This document shows positions 52,510-62,412 of a stretch of DNA of 64,000 bases, in pieces (the first letter of the stretch is position 1; every line of letters starts with the position of its first letter). The position numbers were made by a program, and so were the translations under genes. The notes under the pieces were generated by a model. It searched no databases. It was not told the origin of the DNA and saw only the letters and a program-made list of their open reading frames with translations. The DNA is from Bacteroidota bacterium (GTDB lineage Bacteria; Bacteroidota; Bacteroidia; Bacteroidales; Paludibacteraceae): assembly GCA_023391625.1 (NCBI GenBank), contig JAEWAN010000025.1, positions 51,165-115,164 of the forward strand, in the 5' to 3' direction.

Positions 52510-52784
52510 TAAAGAAGATTACAATACCTTTTTAATTCAGGGTTATATCCCTGTCCGGAGGAAGATAGATGTGAATTTATCTCCCTTTTTTGTCCGTAGC
52601 AGGAAAACAGTGCGGCGGGAGTATAGCTGTCTTATTTTGTTTTATTGTTTTGTATATACTTGTTGGTTAGCTTGTTGTGTGTTTGTTGGTGTTTTGTCTC
52701 TTTTTATGTTGTCCTTTCTTTTAGAACTTTTTGGTTACCGCTTAAATCTTGGTTTAGAAATTATACTTTCTCCCTGCAAATCTC
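52510..52784. other. Gene-free gap before ddl
   Basis: An 82-codon hydrophobic frame at 52571 is probably chance in T-rich DNA. The ddl -7 element lies at the end of the gap. Confidence 0.4.
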
Positions 52785-52792
52785 TATCTTTG
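52785..52792 (+). promoter_or_regulatory. -7 element (TATCTTTG) before ddl
   Basis: Perfect TAnnTTTG 45 bases before the ATG; no convincing -33. Confidence 0.45.
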
Positions 52793-52837
52793 CCTTTCGT
52801 TAGAGTAACCCAAAAATAGTATTCAGGTTTCAAGAAA

Positions 52838-53815
52838 ATGAAAAAAAATATAGCAATTGTTGCCGGAGGAGATTCCTCGGAGGTTGTCGTGTCGCTTAAG
52901 AGCGCAGCCGGTATTTATTCCTTCATGGATAAGGAACGTTATAATGTGTATGTTGTTACTTTGGTGGGTAAAAACTGGCAGGTAGAAGTGTCTGAAACGG
53001 AAAAGGCGGATATTGATAAGAATGATTTCAGCTTTGTGTCCGGCGGGAAGAAAATAACTTTTGACTTTGCATACATTACTATTCACGGTACGCCGGGTGA
53101 GAATGGTATATTACAGGGGTATTTTGATTTAATCGGTTTGCCGTATTCTGCCTGCGGGGTGCTGGCGGCGGCCATGACTTTTAATAAATTCACCTGTAAC
53201 CAGTATCTCAAGGGGTTCGGGGTGAAAATATCCGAGTCTGTTTTGTTGAGGAAAGGACAGACCATTTCAGACAACGAAGTGCTGGAAAAACTCGGGTTGC
53301 CATGTTTCGTGAAACCTAATGTGGGAGGCAGCAGTTTTGGTGTAACCAAAGTTAAAACACCCGATCAGATACAAGGGGCAATAGCCAAAGCCTTTTCAGA
53401 AGGTGATGAGGTGATGATAGAAGCTTTTATGCAGGGAAGGGAAATTACCTGCGGAATATATAAAACATCATCCAAATCAGTGCCCCTGCCTATAACCGAG
53501 GTGGTGACCCATAACGAATTTTTTGATTATGATGCGAAGTATAACGGACAGGTTGAGGAAATTACTCCGGCACGTATCAGCGATTCGTTGACACAACGGG
53601 TTCAGCAACTGACTTCGGCTATTTATGATATCCTGGGCTGTAAGGGAATTGTGCGTATAGACTATATTATTACGGAAGGGGATGTTATTAATTTATTGGA
53701 GGTTAATACTACGCCGGGTATGACTGCCACCAGTTTCATACCTCAGCAGGTAAGAGCTGCCGGACTGTCTATGACAGATGTCCTGAATGATATTATAGAA
53801 GAACAACTCGGATAA
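52838..53815 (+). CDS. ddl: D-alanine--D-alanine ligase
   Basis: 325 residues. It makes D-Ala-D-Ala for peptidoglycan. IAIVAGGDSSEVVVSLKSA at the N-terminus, HGTPGENGILQGYFDLIGLP, FVKPNVGGSSFGVTKVK (ATP grasp loop), MIEAFMQGREITCGIY and LLEVNTTPGMTATSFIPQQV (metal and D-Ala site) are all in order. The Cys/Gly in GLPYSACGVL is normal for Ddl of this group. Single gene with its own -7 element. Confidence 0.96.
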   Translation: MKKNIAIVAGGDSSEVVVSLKSAAGIYSFMDKERYNVYVVTLVGKNWQVEVSETEKADIDKNDFSFVSGGKKITFDFAYITIHGTPGENGILQGYFDLIGLPYSACGVLAAAMTFNKFTCNQYLKGFGVKISESVLLRKGQTISDNEVLEKLGLPCFVKPNVGGSSFGVTKVKTPDQIQGAIAKAFSEGDEVMIEAFMQGREITCGIYKTSSKSVPLPITEVVTHNEFFDYDAKYNGQVEEITPARISDSLTQRVQQLTSAIYDILGCKGIVRIDYIITEGDVINLLEVNTTPGMTATSFIPQQVRAAGLSMTDVLNDIIEEQLG

Positions 53816-54488
53816 TCCTGGGTGAATTCCGAATAGGAAAAAACAGTTGCCTTTCCTTTTTTGTCAGTAACGAGAATAAATAGGGATAGGGTGATAAAAG
53901 ATTAAAAAGCGGTTTCGGTATTAAGGCTTCCGTTTCTGTGGTTTATAAATTAAAAATTAGAATTTGTGAACCACAGGTTACGAGGAAAAAGGTCTTATTC
54001 TGTAAACCGTTTCTTTTGTGTTTATGGCTGTTATTCCTCTTGTTGCCTATAAAAAATTTTAGGTAGCGGGAAATTAAAGTGTTGGTTGGTACATGGCTGC
54101 TTCTGACGTTTTGTCCGGCATGTATGCCCGTTCCTGTTTTATGTATTCCATGAAGAAAAAAGGACTGGTAGATAAGCATTTTAGTGTATGGGTTTGGCGG
54201 GCTGATGGGAGTGCTTGGCTTGTCGGTGGAAAATGTTTTCATTTTTCCCGTTCTGCCCGGATTTTTTCAAGAACTTCTTTACCGGAAGTAAAGTAATATT
54301 GCATCCTCCTTGTTTTTATAGAATATCAGGGAATAGGGGAAGTTTAGATATTTGTTTTTAAAGAGCTTGTTTACTTGATGTGTGTTTGGGCTTGTTCGCA
54401 GGTATGTGAGACCGTTTGAACGCCGGATAGTGATTTTTATTTCAAAAAATAGATAGGACTGTGAAATTAAAATTGTAATTTTGATGTT
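53816..54488. other. Long gap (673 bp) without a recognisable gene
   Basis: Frames at 54093 (plus, 67 codons) and 53943 (minus, 99 codons) overlap each other and lack features. No RNA or hairpin of note. The box TAATTTTG at 54476 is only five bases from the next ATG and is unlikely to be its -7 element. Confidence 0.45.
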
Positions 54489-55460
54489 ATGAAAACAATA
54501 ACGGAAATAAGGCAGATTTTAGATACTGCCGTTAAGGAAATCAATTTTGAAAAAGCACCTCAGGGTTTGTATGCCCCGATTGAGTATATTTTATCTTTAG
54601 GCGGCAAGCGTATTCGTCCCGCACTTACTTTACTGGCCTATAATTTGTTTGCAGAGGATGTGGAAAAGGCTGTGAGTCCTGCTCTGGGACTGGAAATTTT
54701 TCATAATTTCACGTTACTGCATGATGATATTATGGATAAGGCTGATGTGCGCCGGGGAATGCCGACCGTACATAAGAAATGGAATGAGAATACGGCTATC
54801 CTTTCCGGGGATGTAATGCAAATATTGGCTTATCAGTATATGTGTCAGGTACCAGCCGGAGATTTGAAACGGGTGCTGGAGGCATTCTCGCAAATGGCGG
54901 TGGAAATCTGCGAAGGGCAGCAATATGATATGGAGTTTGAAAACCGGGAAGATGTGACGGCTGATGAGTATTTGGATATGATCCGGTTAAAAACCGCAGT
55001 GCTGCTGGGTACAGCTTTGAAAATAGGTGCGTGGATTGCCGGAGCGGATGACCGTGATGCACAGGCTTTGTATGACTTCGGTATCAATATAGGCCTGGCT
55101 TTTCAACTGAAAGACGATTTGCTGGATGTGTATGGCGATGAGGCTACCTTTGGTAAAAAAATAGGAGGGGACATCCTTTGCAATAAAAAGACTTACCTGC
55201 TTATCCATGCTAAAAATCTGGCGAAAGACCGTGAGGCGGACGAACTGAACTGCTGGCTTCATTCCACGGAAGAGTCGCAGGCAAAAATAGATGCGGTTAC
55301 CGCACTTTATAACCGTTTGGGAGTGAAGAAAATCTGCGAAGATAAAATGGATTATTTCTATGACAGAGCCGTCGCAAGCCTGGACAGTGTGTCCGTGGAA
55401 AATGTTAAAAAACAGGAGTTGGTAAATTTGGCAAAGAATTTAATGTCAAGAAAAGAATAA
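54489..55460 (+). CDS. Polyprenyl diphosphate synthase
   Basis: 323 residues. GGKRIRPALTLLAYNLF at the front, LLHDDIMDKADVRRGMPTVH (first DDxxD at residues ~78-82) and LAFQLKDDLLDVYGDEATFG (second DDxxD at ~208-212) are the isoprenyl synthase signature. It extends isoprenoid chains, probably for menaquinone or undecaprenol precursors. The chain length cannot be read with certainty. No neighbour tells more. Confidence 0.9.
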   Translation: MKTITEIRQILDTAVKEINFEKAPQGLYAPIEYILSLGGKRIRPALTLLAYNLFAEDVEKAVSPALGLEIFHNFTLLHDDIMDKADVRRGMPTVHKKWNENTAILSGDVMQILAYQYMCQVPAGDLKRVLEAFSQMAVEICEGQQYDMEFENREDVTADEYLDMIRLKTAVLLGTALKIGAWIAGADDRDAQALYDFGINIGLAFQLKDDLLDVYGDEATFGKKIGGDILCNKKTYLLIHAKNLAKDREADELNCWLHSTEESQAKIDAVTALYNRLGVKKICEDKMDYFYDRAVASLDSVSVENVKKQELVNLAKNLMSRKE

Positions 55461-55503
55461 AATTTATATATTTGTAAGGTAAACTTCTTATTTCGAATTG
55501 AAT

Positions 55504-56226
55504 ATGCCTTACAGACGATTGCCAAATACGGATCAAGCACGCTTGAGAGCCCTGAAACAAATGCTCTATAAGTGCGAGAACCAGAACTTTGGAAATCAGA
55601 TTGTTTCTTTTTCCACCGTGATGGATGCCCGTAATTTTTGTACGGTCTTTGAAACACAGCTTTACCAGTACCAGCGTACACTGGATAACCAAGTGAAAAA
55701 CAACAAGCAATATCAGCACATTGTGCAGAATGCGAGGTTGTATATTTCCCATTTTATTCAGGTGTTCAATATGGCAGTGATGCGTGGTGAGATAAAGAAA
55801 GAGCATAAACTCCTTTATCAGTTGGACCCGGACAACCATACAGTGCCCGACCTCAGTACCGATGCGGCTTTGCTGCATTGGGGCAAATGTATTATCGACG
55901 GTGAAACCGAGCGTGTACGCCGGGGAGGTGTGCAGATATACAACCCTACCATTTCAAAGGTAAAGGTTCATTATGATATTTTTAAAGATTCGAATGTAAG
56001 CCATAAATTGTTGCAAAACACTACTTCCAGAAACCGCCAGGAATTAGTGGCGCTCCGCGAAAAATGCGACAAGCTGATACTCAATATCTGGAATCAGGTA
56101 GAAGATAAATTTAAAGAAGAAAAGCCCTATACCCGCATAGAAAAATGCAAGGAATATGGGCTTATTTATTATTACCGCAAAGGAGAAGAAAAGTTGCTTC
56201 CCGAGCAGGAAAAGGTGAATATCTGA
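55504..56226 (+). CDS. Conserved hypothetical protein, mostly helical
   Basis: 240 residues from ATG 55504 (a TTG at 55498 is open). LPNTDQARLRALKQMLYKCE, NKQYQHIVQNARLYISHFIQ and KCDKLILNIWNQVEDKFKEE form helices; two Cys and a final EYGLIYYYRKGEEKLLPEQE. No signal or spans. I know it only as a conserved Bacteroidales protein without function. It follows the synthase by 43 bases. Confidence 0.65.
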   Translation: MPYRRLPNTDQARLRALKQMLYKCENQNFGNQIVSFSTVMDARNFCTVFETQLYQYQRTLDNQVKNNKQYQHIVQNARLYISHFIQVFNMAVMRGEIKKEHKLLYQLDPDNHTVPDLSTDAALLHWGKCIIDGETERVRRGGVQIYNPTISKVKVHYDIFKDSNVSHKLLQNTTSRNRQELVALREKCDKLILNIWNQVEDKFKEEKPYTRIEKCKEYGLIYYYRKGEEKLLPEQEKVNI

Positions 56227-56277
56227 TACGGTTTTACCGAATCTGTTTTTACCGGGTTTCCGCCCTTGTATTTTCAG

Positions 56278-57534
56278 CTACCTGAATTTATATCCTATTC
56301 CCCATTCTATAAACTCTGCTTTGAAGAGGTGTGTCTTTAATGCGAGCGAGGCAAACAGGTGTTCCGTTATGGCATATTTGGCAACACCGCGCGTGTAAAA
56401 CCATCCGTCGGCCTTTTCTATGTTGTAAGGATAGATAAGCGGTTTTTTCCGGGTCGGTTTTATCATGTTTCCCTTGCTGTCAAACTCCAGGGATTCCAGG
56501 TTTTTGATAGGGTCGTACAGGTAAAGCCCGAAATGAAATCCAGCGGTAAGACGTCCGATAAGAAATTCATGCTGCCATGATACCCCCGCACGGATTTTAT
56601 TTTTAAACTCGTTTTTCTCGATATATGTCCTTTTTAGCCGTGTCGTGATGTTCGGATTGTTGGGCGGAGCATTGACTGCGCCGAATACTCCGTCATAAAA
56701 AACATCTGCTCCCACTCCCATTTGATACCAGTTTGCCAGGGGTTTATGGGCGCTGAAACTAAGGGAAGCGATAGGGTAGTTGATACCGTCCTGATAATAT
56801 AGCTGGCGCATCCCGCCGGAGGCTGTAAGGTAAAAGCGGAATTTGCGCGATACTCCCGGAAGTTCCTTCCTTACCGGAGCAGAACGCTGTTTGTAGTTCG
56901 GTTCATATTTCAGCCCCACAAAAGCATTCATCATGTTGATTCCGGAGTTTGGCTGTACAAAGTTGCCGTTTGATATATGATTCCAGGCATAATCGGCCGT
57001 AAAACTCCAGCCGTATGCTATCGGTATTTCCATATTGCCACCGAACGTAATGTAGGCGTTCAGCATAGAGCCTATGGCCGCGTTGGCCATGTTCGGTTCG
57101 CCGTTTGGGCCGGCCAGTGTGCCCGGCAGGTGGGGGGTATTGCTGTAACGTTTATTCAGCAAACTTAATCCGGCTCCCGGTTTCATATTCAGTTTGAAGT
57201 AACGGGTACGGACCAGCGGAATATTCATGTAAGGATATGCGGCAATGGCATGACCCAGCATTTCCGGATTACTCAGGTCAAGGAACACCACTCCCGCCCC
57301 TATTTCGGGGAAGTTTAGGTATTGATGCCAGTTTTTTTCGCCCATCGTCTGGAATTCAACAGCTATCTCGCCTCCCATCGATGGGCCTTTCACCAGATTT
57401 TCCAGGTGCTTGTTGTGTTTAAGCACCGTGCCGTATATATACTCCGCCTTGACCTTGTAATTTTTGAAGGTTTGGGCATTTACCATAAAACAAACAGAAC
57501 AAACAGATAGTAGGGTAAGGTATATTTTTTTCAT
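56278..57534 (-). CDS. PagL-like lipid A deacylase / acyloxyacyl-hydrolase family outer-membrane protein
   Basis: About 418 residues from the ATG giving MKKIYLTLLSVCSVCFMVNA (57564 also open). The N-terminal ~225 residues resemble PagL: YAWNHISNGNFVQPNSGIN holds the catalytic His-Ser pair and the Asn following. A β-barrel (GVGADVFYDGVFG..., YYAQ-type strands) continues; the C-terminal half seems to be a second barrel-like repeat, and the end EFIEWGIGYKFR has the outer-membrane aromatic terminus. It would trim acyl chains of lipid A; length is about twice that of PagL. Confidence 0.7.
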   Translation of the reverse strand: MKKIYLTLLSVCSVCFMVNAQTFKNYKVKAEYIYGTVLKHNKHLENLVKGPSMGGEIAVEFQTMGEKNWHQYLNFPEIGAGVVFLDLSNPEMLGHAIAAYPYMNIPLVRTRYFKLNMKPGAGLSLLNKRYSNTPHLPGTLAGPNGEPNMANAAIGSMLNAYITFGGNMEIPIAYGWSFTADYAWNHISNGNFVQPNSGINMMNAFVGLKYEPNYKQRSAPVRKELPGVSRKFRFYLTASGGMRQLYYQDGINYPIASLSFSAHKPLANWYQMGVGADVFYDGVFGAVNAPPNNPNITTRLKRTYIEKNEFKNKIRAGVSWQHEFLIGRLTAGFHFGLYLYDPIKNLESLEFDSKGNMIKPTRKKPLIYPYNIEKADGWFYTRGVAKYAITEHLFASLALKTHLFKAEFIEWGIGYKFR

Positions 57535-57574
57535 ATCAAAGTTTAAAAAAGGAAACCGAATCAATATTTTTGGC

Positions 57575-57582
57575 TACCTTTG
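57575..57582 (+). promoter_or_regulatory. -7 element (TACCTTTG) before gldF
   Basis: TAnnTTTG 45 bases upstream of the ATG. Confidence 0.45.
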
Positions 57583-57627
57583 ACAAACAAATATAAGTTT
57601 TTTTTTTGAATCCGTGTATAATTAGCT

Positions 57628-58350
57628 ATGTTTTCGATATTTAAGAAAGAACTTCATACGTTTTTCAGTAATGCTACCGGTTATATAGTTATCGGTATTT
57701 TTTTGTTGCTTACCGGCCTTTTCCTTTGGGTTATTCCCGGTGAGTATAATATACTGGACAGCGGTTATGCCAATGTGGACGGATTGTTTTTACTTGCTCC
57801 CTGGTTGTTCCTTTTTCTTTGTCCGGCGGTGACTATGCGTTTGTTTTCGGAGGAAAAGCAGACGGGAACCTGGGAACTGCTTATAACGAAACCTATCAGC
57901 CGTTTTGGGCTGGTGATGGGCAAGTATCTGGCCGGGTGGTTATTGGTGATACTGGCTCTTGTTCCTACTTTGTTGTATTTCTTTTCCGTATGGTATATTG
58001 CCGAACCGGTGGGCAATGTTGATTCCGGGGCTTTCTGGGGTTCTTTCATCGGATTGTTTTTCCTTTCAGCCATATATGCCGCTATCGGTACTTTTGCTTC
58101 ATCGCTTTCCAAAAACCAGATTGTTTCTTTTATCATCGCATTAGTACTGTGCTTTTTCTTTTATTATGGTTTTGAAGTGGTGGGCAGCTTCTTTTCATCC
58201 GGAAAAACGATTTTTTTCCTGGATAACCTGGGCATTCATGCGCATTATAAGTCCATGAGCCGTGGGGTGATTGACTCCCGTGACATATCTTATTTTATCA
58301 TCGTCACAGCCTTGTTTCTTGGAGGCACTGTCTGGAAAATCAGAAAATAG
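57628..58350 (+). CDS. gldF: ABC-2-type permease, GldF-like
   Basis: 240 residues with six spans. It begins FSIFKKELHTFFSNATGYIV and has TMRLFSEEKQTGTWELLITK PI, the ABC-2 signature, with YAAIGTFASSLSKNQIVSFI further on. This is the GldF pattern. GldF normally works with the GldG membrane protein and GldA ATPase in gliding-related or unknown lipid export. Here the next gene is surE, so gldG is missing from its usual place. Confidence 0.8.
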   Translation: MFSIFKKELHTFFSNATGYIVIGIFLLLTGLFLWVIPGEYNILDSGYANVDGLFLLAPWLFLFLCPAVTMRLFSEEKQTGTWELLITKPISRFGLVMGKYLAGWLLVILALVPTLLYFFSVWYIAEPVGNVDSGAFWGSFIGLFFLSAIYAAIGTFASSLSKNQIVSFIIALVLCFFFYYGFEVVGSFFSSGKTIFFLDNLGIHAHYKSMSRGVIDSRDISYFIIVTALFLGGTVWKIRK

Positions 58351-58473
58351 TGTCTGTTTATCTTGTTTCTGGGACAGGCTACCTGGATAAAAATGTATGG
58401 AATGTGTTTTGCCGGGATAGGAATCCATTTAATCCGTTATTTTAATAAAACAAACTCTCAATTATAAAAATAT

Positions 58474-59235
58474 ATGAGTCCGTTAATACTGATAACAAAT
58501 GATGATGGCATTGATGCCAAAGGCATTCAGGTTTTGGGTCGGCTGATGAGCCAGATCGGAGATGTGGTGGTTTTTGCTCCGGACGGGCCTCGTTCCGGTC
58601 AGTCCAACGCTTTGACTGTGCACACTCCTTTGCGTTTCAAAAAAAAGGATGAAATGCCGCATCTCGTGAGTTATTCCTGTAACGGCACTCCTACGGACTG
58701 TGTGAAGCTGGCTTTGCATGAAGTGCTGAAGGAACGGAAACCGGATTTGTTGGTGTCCGGTATCAATCACGGTTCAAATGCCGCGATTAACGTGATTTAT
58801 TCCGGTACGATGGGGGCTGTGTTTGAAGGTTGCGAGTCAGGTATTCCTTCCATTGGTTTCTCGTTGCTTGACCACGACTCAAATGCCGATTTCAGTTTTT
58901 TTGAACCTTATATTCTTCGGATTGTACAGCAGGTATTAGAGAAAGGTTTGCCTTCACGGGTTTGCCTGAATGTGAATGCCCCGCTTGGGGAGATTGCCGG
59001 GATGCAGGTGGTGCGGCAGTGTAACGGATACTGGACAGAGGAATTTGAAAAACGTTCAGACCCAAGAGGAAGCGGGCATTATTTCTGGCTTACCGGGCGT
59101 TTCCATAACCTGGAGCCGGAAGCGGAAGATACGGATGAGTGGGTGCTGTCGCAAGGATATATTTCCATAGTCCCTACCACTATTGATATGACTTCTTATC
59201 GTGAGCTGGAAGATATGAAAACCTGGAAATGGTAA
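58474..59235 (+). CDS. surE: 5'/3'-nucleotidase SurE
   Basis: 253 residues. ILITNDDGIDAKGIQVLGRL holds the metal-binding Asp pair (residues 8-9), SGQSNALTVHTPLRFKK, VSGINHGSNAAINVIYSGTM (Asn and metal site) follow in the SurE order. It removes phosphate from nucleoside monophosphates and short polyphosphates under stress. It follows gldF by 123 bases and ends in a stem-loop. Confidence 0.94.
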   Translation: MSPLILITNDDGIDAKGIQVLGRLMSQIGDVVVFAPDGPRSGQSNALTVHTPLRFKKKDEMPHLVSYSCNGTPTDCVKLALHEVLKERKPDLLVSGINHGSNAAINVIYSGTMGAVFEGCESGIPSIGFSLLDHDSNADFSFFEPYILRIVQQVLEKGLPSRVCLNVNAPLGEIAGMQVVRQCNGYWTEEFEKRSDPRGSGHYFWLTGRFHNLEPEAEDTDEWVLSQGYISIVPTTIDMTSYRELEDMKTWKW

Positions 59236-59364
59236 GCTTTTTATCCGGAATTAATGGTTTATGGAATAACCGGACAGGGCTCGGTTAGAAACAGGAGGAA
59301 ATAGTCCTGTACATGGATAAATTAAGATCGTTTTTATTCAGATAAACGTATTTCATACAAAAAT

Positions 59365-59420
59365 TCCCTTATTTCAGTCCCGTCCTTTGAATGAAAAGGC
59401 GGTGAAATAAGGGATTTTGT
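59365..59420 (+). terminator. Terminator after surE
   Basis: TCCCTTATTTCA (59365-59376) pairs with TGAAATAAGGGA (59403-59414) and a T-rich tail follows. Confidence 0.6.
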
Positions 59421-59469
59421 TTTTTGTGGTCTGTCGGCTCTTTTCAGAACCTGTTTTCAGACGGTTTTA

Positions 59470-61176
59470 TTATTTTACGGTTATTTCTTTCCGGCTGTAA
59501 ACAGCTTCTCCATCCTGTGTAATACCCTCAACCGTGATTACGAATTTTCCTTTCAGGTCGGAGGTGGAAAACGGTATTTCTATCTTTTCCCTGTTGTTCA
59601 CTTGAACGCACGGCTCCCATAACAAGGTATGCCGGAAGTCGGGGAGATTCATTGAAGCTGTATTTCCTCTGGAGTAATCCGGTGCATAGAAACGGCGTTT
59701 AGCCTGAGGCATATCATAGTTAAGCAACTGAGTGGAGTTATCCATTTTGTAACCGGTCAAATCCTGTTTTTGGGTGATGAAGTGTACAATCCCGTTGAAC
59801 ATCGTGTTGCTTATAATATAATTGCTTCTGTAAATATCTATGCGGCTGACGAGTGAAGGGTCGTATTGCAATATATCTTCGTGGTTTCTTACCGGAACTC
59901 CGTCCAGCAGTACCAAGGCGCTTCCTGTGTATCCCATACCATTGTTAGAGAGTACGGACAGTACTTTTTTGCCGTCAATCTCCCGGAAACGGGCGTTGGA
60001 TATGAACTCCACAAAAACTTCGTTCATGGTTGAAAAGCGGGTGTAATCAGCTAATTTGTAACTTAAATCCGGTTTCAGGCAGAACGTGGATTGTACCGTA
60101 TCTTCATACACACTGATTTCCTCTTTGTAGTAAGCATGTAAAGATTGTAAGCCTATGCTGCGCAACAGCAGGTTGTTGTACCAGCTTTCTTCCAGTTCCA
60201 GTGTAGGGAGAGCCGTGAATGAACGTTGTGCGTAAGGAGACTGCAGGTCTATGCGGTATGGCGATGATTCCGAACCCGGATTCAGGGCGATGGTCGTAAC
60301 TTGTTTCCACCCGTCGGTACGTTTGGTGACAAAGCGCACGTTTCCTTCTTCATCGGTATTCCCGTAGAATACCCTGATTTCGTCTCCCGGAAAAGCGATA
60401 AGGGGAGTCACTGTATTGCTGCTTTCAGCATTTCCGCTCTCCGTATTGATAAGTTTTCCGGTAATGATATGCCCTTCATATTCCGGTAATATCGTATCCG
60501 GTGCGGAAAAAGGTACAGGCTGGCTGGCGTGCAGCTTTTTGCTCCATGCGGTTATATCCGTATTTTCCCCGTCTGCTCCTTTTATGTCTTCTCCTGCGAT
60601 AGATACTGACAATTGTTTCAAATCTTCCGGTATTCCGGTTATAGTCAGTTTGCCCAATATCCGGCTGGCGTATAGCGATTTGTCTGTATGAACGGAAATA
60701 ATGTTTTTAACAGGGGCAGATGGCTGGCTTACGGCTTTTTCTCCGGTAGAGGTACTGTCCGTATGAGTCATATTCACTTTCTGGAAAGTGTTTACCACCG
60801 CGATATTTTTAGAAAAAAACACGCTTTCTCCTTCATTTCTCATATAGCGGGTATAAGCTGTCAGGTTGTAATAGCCGGTAGGCAGGTCGGCCGGGATTTC
60901 CATCCATCCGTTTCCGGAAGCATGGTCAAGAGTTAGTTTTATCTGCTGAACAGCAGCATCTTCTCCCGATAATTCCACATATGCCACTTTGCTGAAATCC
61001 TGCGGTATTCCGGCCAGACTGGTAGTACGGATACTTAGCCATATAATTTCACCGGCAAGGTAGGTGTTCTTGTCCGTTTGCATATAAAGGCGTTCGGTGA
61101 CATTGGCCTGTATTGCCTGTGTGAAAAACAGCAGACAACTTAGCAATGCAGAATAGATGATATGTAGTTTGTTCAT
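59470..61176 (-). CDS. Secreted macroglobulin-like protein with a TonB plug-like domain
   Basis: About 568 residues from the ATG giving MNKLHIIYSALLSCLLFFTQ (61194 also open); the signal ends near IQAN. QTDKNTYLAGEIIWLSIRTT begins a macroglobulin (MG2-like) domain. Further domains of the Bacteroidetes carboxypeptidase-like kind follow. LVLLDGVPVRNHEDILQYDP around residue 425 with SRIDIYRSNYIISNTM is a TonB receptor plug signature, yet no β-barrel follows. It closes the operon after the receptor and the DUF4249 lipoprotein; it may be a periplasmic or surface partner of the receptor. Confidence 0.7.
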   Translation of the reverse strand: MNKLHIIYSALLSCLLFFTQAIQANVTERLYMQTDKNTYLAGEIIWLSIRTTSLAGIPQDFSKVAYVELSGEDAAVQQIKLTLDHASGNGWMEIPADLPTGYYNLTAYTRYMRNEGESVFFSKNIAVVNTFQKVNMTHTDSTSTGEKAVSQPSAPVKNIISVHTDKSLYASRILGKLTITGIPEDLKQLSVSIAGEDIKGADGENTDITAWSKKLHASQPVPFSAPDTILPEYEGHIITGKLINTESGNAESSNTVTPLIAFPGDEIRVFYGNTDEEGNVRFVTKRTDGWKQVTTIALNPGSESSPYRIDLQSPYAQRSFTALPTLELEESWYNNLLLRSIGLQSLHAYYKEEISVYEDTVQSTFCLKPDLSYKLADYTRFSTMNEVFVEFISNARFREIDGKKVLSVLSNNGMGYTGSALVLLDGVPVRNHEDILQYDPSLVSRIDIYRSNYIISNTMFNGIVHFITQKQDLTGYKMDNSTQLLNYDMPQAKRRFYAPDYSRGNTASMNLPDFRHTLLWEPCVQVNNREKIEIPFSTSDLKGKFVITVEGITQDGEAVYSRKEITVK

Positions 61177-61236
61177 GTTTATTGTTATGTTCAAAACCAG
61201 TTGGATAAAGTATTTTTATTGTTTCCCGGATTTGGG

Positions 61237-62412
61237 TTAATAATTGTCAGTAGGCCAGTTGTCCGGTCTTTCTTTAGTCCTTTCGCCGGAGTAGGTGCAG
61301 TCCACACATTCGCCGGGAGCCCACAAAGGCAATCCGTAATCGTCAAACATATACGGTTTATAGGTCGTTATCAGTGAATATTCCCTGGCGTAACTTTCGG
61401 ACACTGTTTTGTCTTCGCACAGTGGGCTGTAAGACGGTTCGTATACGCTGGAAGGAATAAAACGCTCTTTCGTAGTGGTGGTTGATACTTCCATGTAACC
61501 GATTGCGATTTTTTCCGGATCGTTTATACAGGTGATATTTCCTTCCATTTTAGAAGGCATCGGGGCGAAAATGCTTCCGGCGTCTTCAATATTGTTTTGC
61601 AATGCCGAAAAATATTCATAGGCCTCTTTGCGTATCCGGTTTTGTGTTACCCGTATTCTGTAAACCAGCGCCCAGCGTTCGTCGGATGCCGGTTTTTGTT
61701 GTATCACCTGGTCTTTTATCACGTTGCTTGCCAGTTTGGTAGTTGAAGCGACTATCAGATGGTCAGGGCTTTTTTTGCCCCAGCAGTAATAACGGTTGTT
61801 GGGTGTTCCTAATTCGTATTCCACGTATTTACGGGGAGCTTTTCCCGAAGCTCTTGGAACGGTGTCTATTTCGGCGAAAATAGGAGCACGGTATTCCCAC
61901 TCTTCCACATAAGACCAGCGGTAATAAGCATAATCATTCAGGTTGTCATGTGTAGCCACAAGAACCTGTACATTGCTTCGGCTGTTGACCGGCTCTTTCC
62001 GGTAATATATGCTGTCAATGGCCGGGGTGGAGAGCGGTGTCTGAAATGGCGACTGGTACTGGTCTCCGTTATACTCTATGTTGATACGGTATTCTTTGCC
62101 GGTATCCAGAGTGCCCGTCGGGATGGTATATTCTCCGTTTTTAATGGTTTCCGGTCGGAACGATTCTCCAGAACTGGTTTCAATGGTAACCGTGGCATCG
62201 TTCACGAACCTGCTCTCCGTAGGCAGTTCTTCCAGCCCCATTGTTTTGCTGAGCCGGATAACGCTCTGGTTGTCTGTTATTATTCCGTCAACTACCAGCA
62301 GACCTTTCATTTCTTCTACACCTTCCGGTTGGTAGGGGGTAACGCATGCCCTGAACAGCATCAGGGGCATGAACAAGCTTAATATGACTAATATTTTTTT
62401 CATCGTATTCAT
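61237..62412 (-). CDS. DUF4249 lipoprotein
   Basis: 391 residues. LFMPLMLFRACVTPYQPEGV has a lipobox-like RAC. The DUF4249 body is clear: GLLVVDGIITDNQSVIRLSK, EYNGDQYQSPFQTPLSTPAI and DSIYYRKE. It is a β-rich surface or periplasmic protein that in Bacteroidetes accompanies TonB receptors. Its ATG overlaps the receptor stop codon by one base, so it is translationally coupled. Confidence 0.85.
   Translation of the reverse strand: MNTMKKILVILSLFMPLMLFRACVTPYQPEGVEEMKGLLVVDGIITDNQSVIRLSKTMGLEELPTESRFVNDATVTIETSSGESFRPETIKNGEYTIPTGTLDTGKEYRINIEYNGDQYQSPFQTPLSTPAIDSIYYRKEPVNSRSNVQVLVATHDNLNDYAYYRWSYVEEWEYRAPIFAEIDTVPRASGKAPRKYVEYELGTPNNRYYCWGKKSPDHLIVASTTKLASNVIKDQVIQQKPASDERWALVYRIRVTQNRIRKEAYEYFSALQNNIEDAGSIFAPMPSKMEGNITCINDPEKIAIGYMEVSTTTTKERFIPSSVYEPSYSPLCEDKTVSESYAREYSLITTYKPYMFDDYGLPLWAPGECVDCTYSGERTKERPDNWPTDNY

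Noticed and set aside
52571..52819. 82-codon hydrophobic frame before ddl
   Set aside because: Overlaps the ddl promoter region and its hydrophobicity simply follows the T-rich DNA.
53943..54296. Overlapping plus and minus frames in the gap after ddl
   Set aside because: Each overlaps the other on the opposite strand; neither has a recognisable feature.
54476..54483. TAATTTTG as promoter of the polyprenyl synthase
   Set aside because: Only five bases from the ATG, too close for a usual leader.
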